From Moniliella sp. 'wahieum' (Eukaryota > Basidiomycota > Moniliellomycetes > Moniliellales > Moniliellaceae), in NCBI GenBank assembly GCA_003971905.1, contig RSEE01000017.1, positions 248,001-312,000 on the forward strand: a stretch of DNA of 64,000 bases, in the 5' to 3' direction. The position numbers were made by a program, and so were the translations under genes. The notes under the pieces were generated by a model. It had not been told where the DNA came from. It did no database searches and was given only the letters and a program-made list of their open reading frames with translations. Positions 63,193-64,000 of this stretch are shown here, piece by piece (the first letter of the stretch is position 1; every line of letters starts with the position of its first letter).

Positions 63193-64000
63193 ATGGAAGC
63201 GCACGCCTCCCACACCCGTCCCCCTGATGCCGCCCGCCGTCCGGCTCGTCTGACCCAATTCCTCCCTACGTTTCTTGCAGCCAACAGCCCCACCCAACCG
63301 CCCCCAAATCAACAGGTCCCGACCCAACAGCCCCCCGACCCAACAGCCCCAACCCAACAGCCCCCAACCCTGCCACCAGCCGCTTTCCCGCCCCTGGCCC
63401 GCGCTGGGGATGGGCCCATCTGCCGCATGAAGTTCTGCTGCAGGTCATGGAGACGGCTGCCACCATCAGCAGCGACCTGTTGCTTCCTTGCCTCCTCGTA
63501 TGCCGGGCGTGGAGTGCGGCCGCAGTCATCCCGCTCTGGCATCTCCCTCGTTTCCCCATCCGGATTCCTTGGACCGCTTCACCTCCGTCTTGGCCCAGTC
63601 CCAGACCCATTCTACTTTTATCCGTACCCCATTTTGGTTCGCAACCTCGACCTTTCCATTCTGCCGGATGATTTCCCACCGCTCCGAACCATGCACATGG
63701 ATAGCTTTAAACTGTGCACGCGCATGCAATCACTGGTCCTCAGCGAACCCCGCGAGCGACTCGTTGACGGATGTACAAGTCGCCACGCTGATCCTAGCCT
63801 CCCCATGCCTCTGCCACGTTCGTCTCTTACGCGTGGACAGTGTCGGTCCATCGACGATGGAGGCTTGACGTTGGCCCGTGGCTTGCAACGTCTCGAACTG
63901 AGTGACTGTGCGCTCGTTACGAGCACCATGGTGGCGCAAGTGGCACTGAAGTGTCCCCTTCTCAAAGAGGTCCACCTGGACGGCACCCACAACAATATGC
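63193..64000 (+). CDS. F-box/leucine-rich-repeat protein, N-terminal part (cut by right edge)
   Basis: ATG at 63193 (MEAHASHTRPPDAARRP), then a Pro/Gln/Thr-rich segment (NQQVPTQQPPDPTAPTQQPP). The F-box follows: EVLLQVMETAATISSDLLLP, CLLVCRAWSAAAVIPLWH. After it come leucine-rich-repeat-like lines (SFKLCTRMQSLVLSEP, LARGLQRLELSDCALV, VALKCPLLKEVHLDGTH). It would be the substrate receptor of an SCF ubiquitin ligase, of the Grr1/Amn1 kind. Frame breaks near 63420, 63560 and 63770 need correction. The gene runs off the right edge, so the number of repeats is unknown. Confidence 0.82.
   Translation, partial: MEAHASHTRPPDAARRPARLTQFLPTFLAANSPTQPPPNQQVPTQQPPDPTAPTQQPPTLPPAAFPPLARAGDGPICRMKFCCRSWRRLPPSAATCCFLASSYAGRGVRPQSSRSGISLVSPSGFLGPLHLRLGPVPDPFYFYPYPILVRNLDLSILPDDFPPLRTMHMDSFKLCTRMQSLVLSEPRERLVDGCTSRHADPSLPMPLPRSSLTRGQCRSIDDGGLTLARGLQRLELSDCALVTSTMVAQVALKCPLLKEVHLDGTHNNM

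Overview
This 64-kb window is nuclear DNA of a filamentous or yeast-like fungus, most probably a basidiomycete (perhaps Ustilaginomycotina; the rank below phylum is a guess). The grounds are the gene set (type I metacaspase, Mis6/CENP-I, ISWI remodeller, Lte1-type Ras exchange factor, fungal mitochondrial transcription factor, DPBB expansin-like secreted protein, chromovirus), the short GT-AG introns of about 50-110 nt, and the GC-rich genes with long Pro/Ser/Ala-rich linkers. I saw no tRNA, rRNA or CRISPR.

Layout. 1-9.7 kb is a head-to-tail minus-strand block: Ede1-type EH protein (cut by the left edge), fibrillarin NOP1, mitochondrial transcription factor MTF1, DNA polymerase alpha subunit B POL12 and the eEF2-folding factor HGH1. 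HGH1 diverges from the ARL2 GTPase (10.1 kb, plus), which converges on the MYST acetyltransferase ESA1 (11.4-13.6 kb, minus). An NAD(P)-binding Rossmann protein (16.2 kb) and a small heat-shock protein (20.2 kb) follow, separated by long spacers. 21.1-25.9 kb is gene-poor and holds a decayed LTR. 25.9-30.8 kb is a large Ras-GEF. Then come a secreted expansin-like protein, UBR7, a Crypton-like tyrosine-recombinase element (35.9-38.4 kb) and a Lys/Glu/Pro/Ala repeat protein (39.1-40.6 kb).

40.6-49.2 kb is mobile-element territory: a decayed chromovirus 3' end (42.6-42.9 kb) and a well-delimited 3.75-kb chromovirus (43,692-47,442). The latter has 181/176-bp LTRs, a 5-bp target duplication, gag, integrase and chromodomain, but no protease, reverse transcriptase or RNase H. 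The nine bases just after its 5' LTR are complementary to a nine-base site inside the LTR, the arrangement expected for Tf1-type self-priming. 49.2-61.2 kb returns to housekeeping genes: RPL12, ISWI, metacaspase and Mis6/CENP-I. An F-box/LRR gene is cut by the right edge.

A technical feature colours everything. Most multi-exon genes carry apparent frameshifts. Several are fixed by one extra C or G in a C/G run, and the two LTRs differ only by one C in each of five C runs. I read these mainly as residual sequencing or assembly indels, not decay, so many gene models below are given as whole-locus spans. The best candidates for new biology are the Crypton-like element and the RT-less, apparently self-priming chromovirus.
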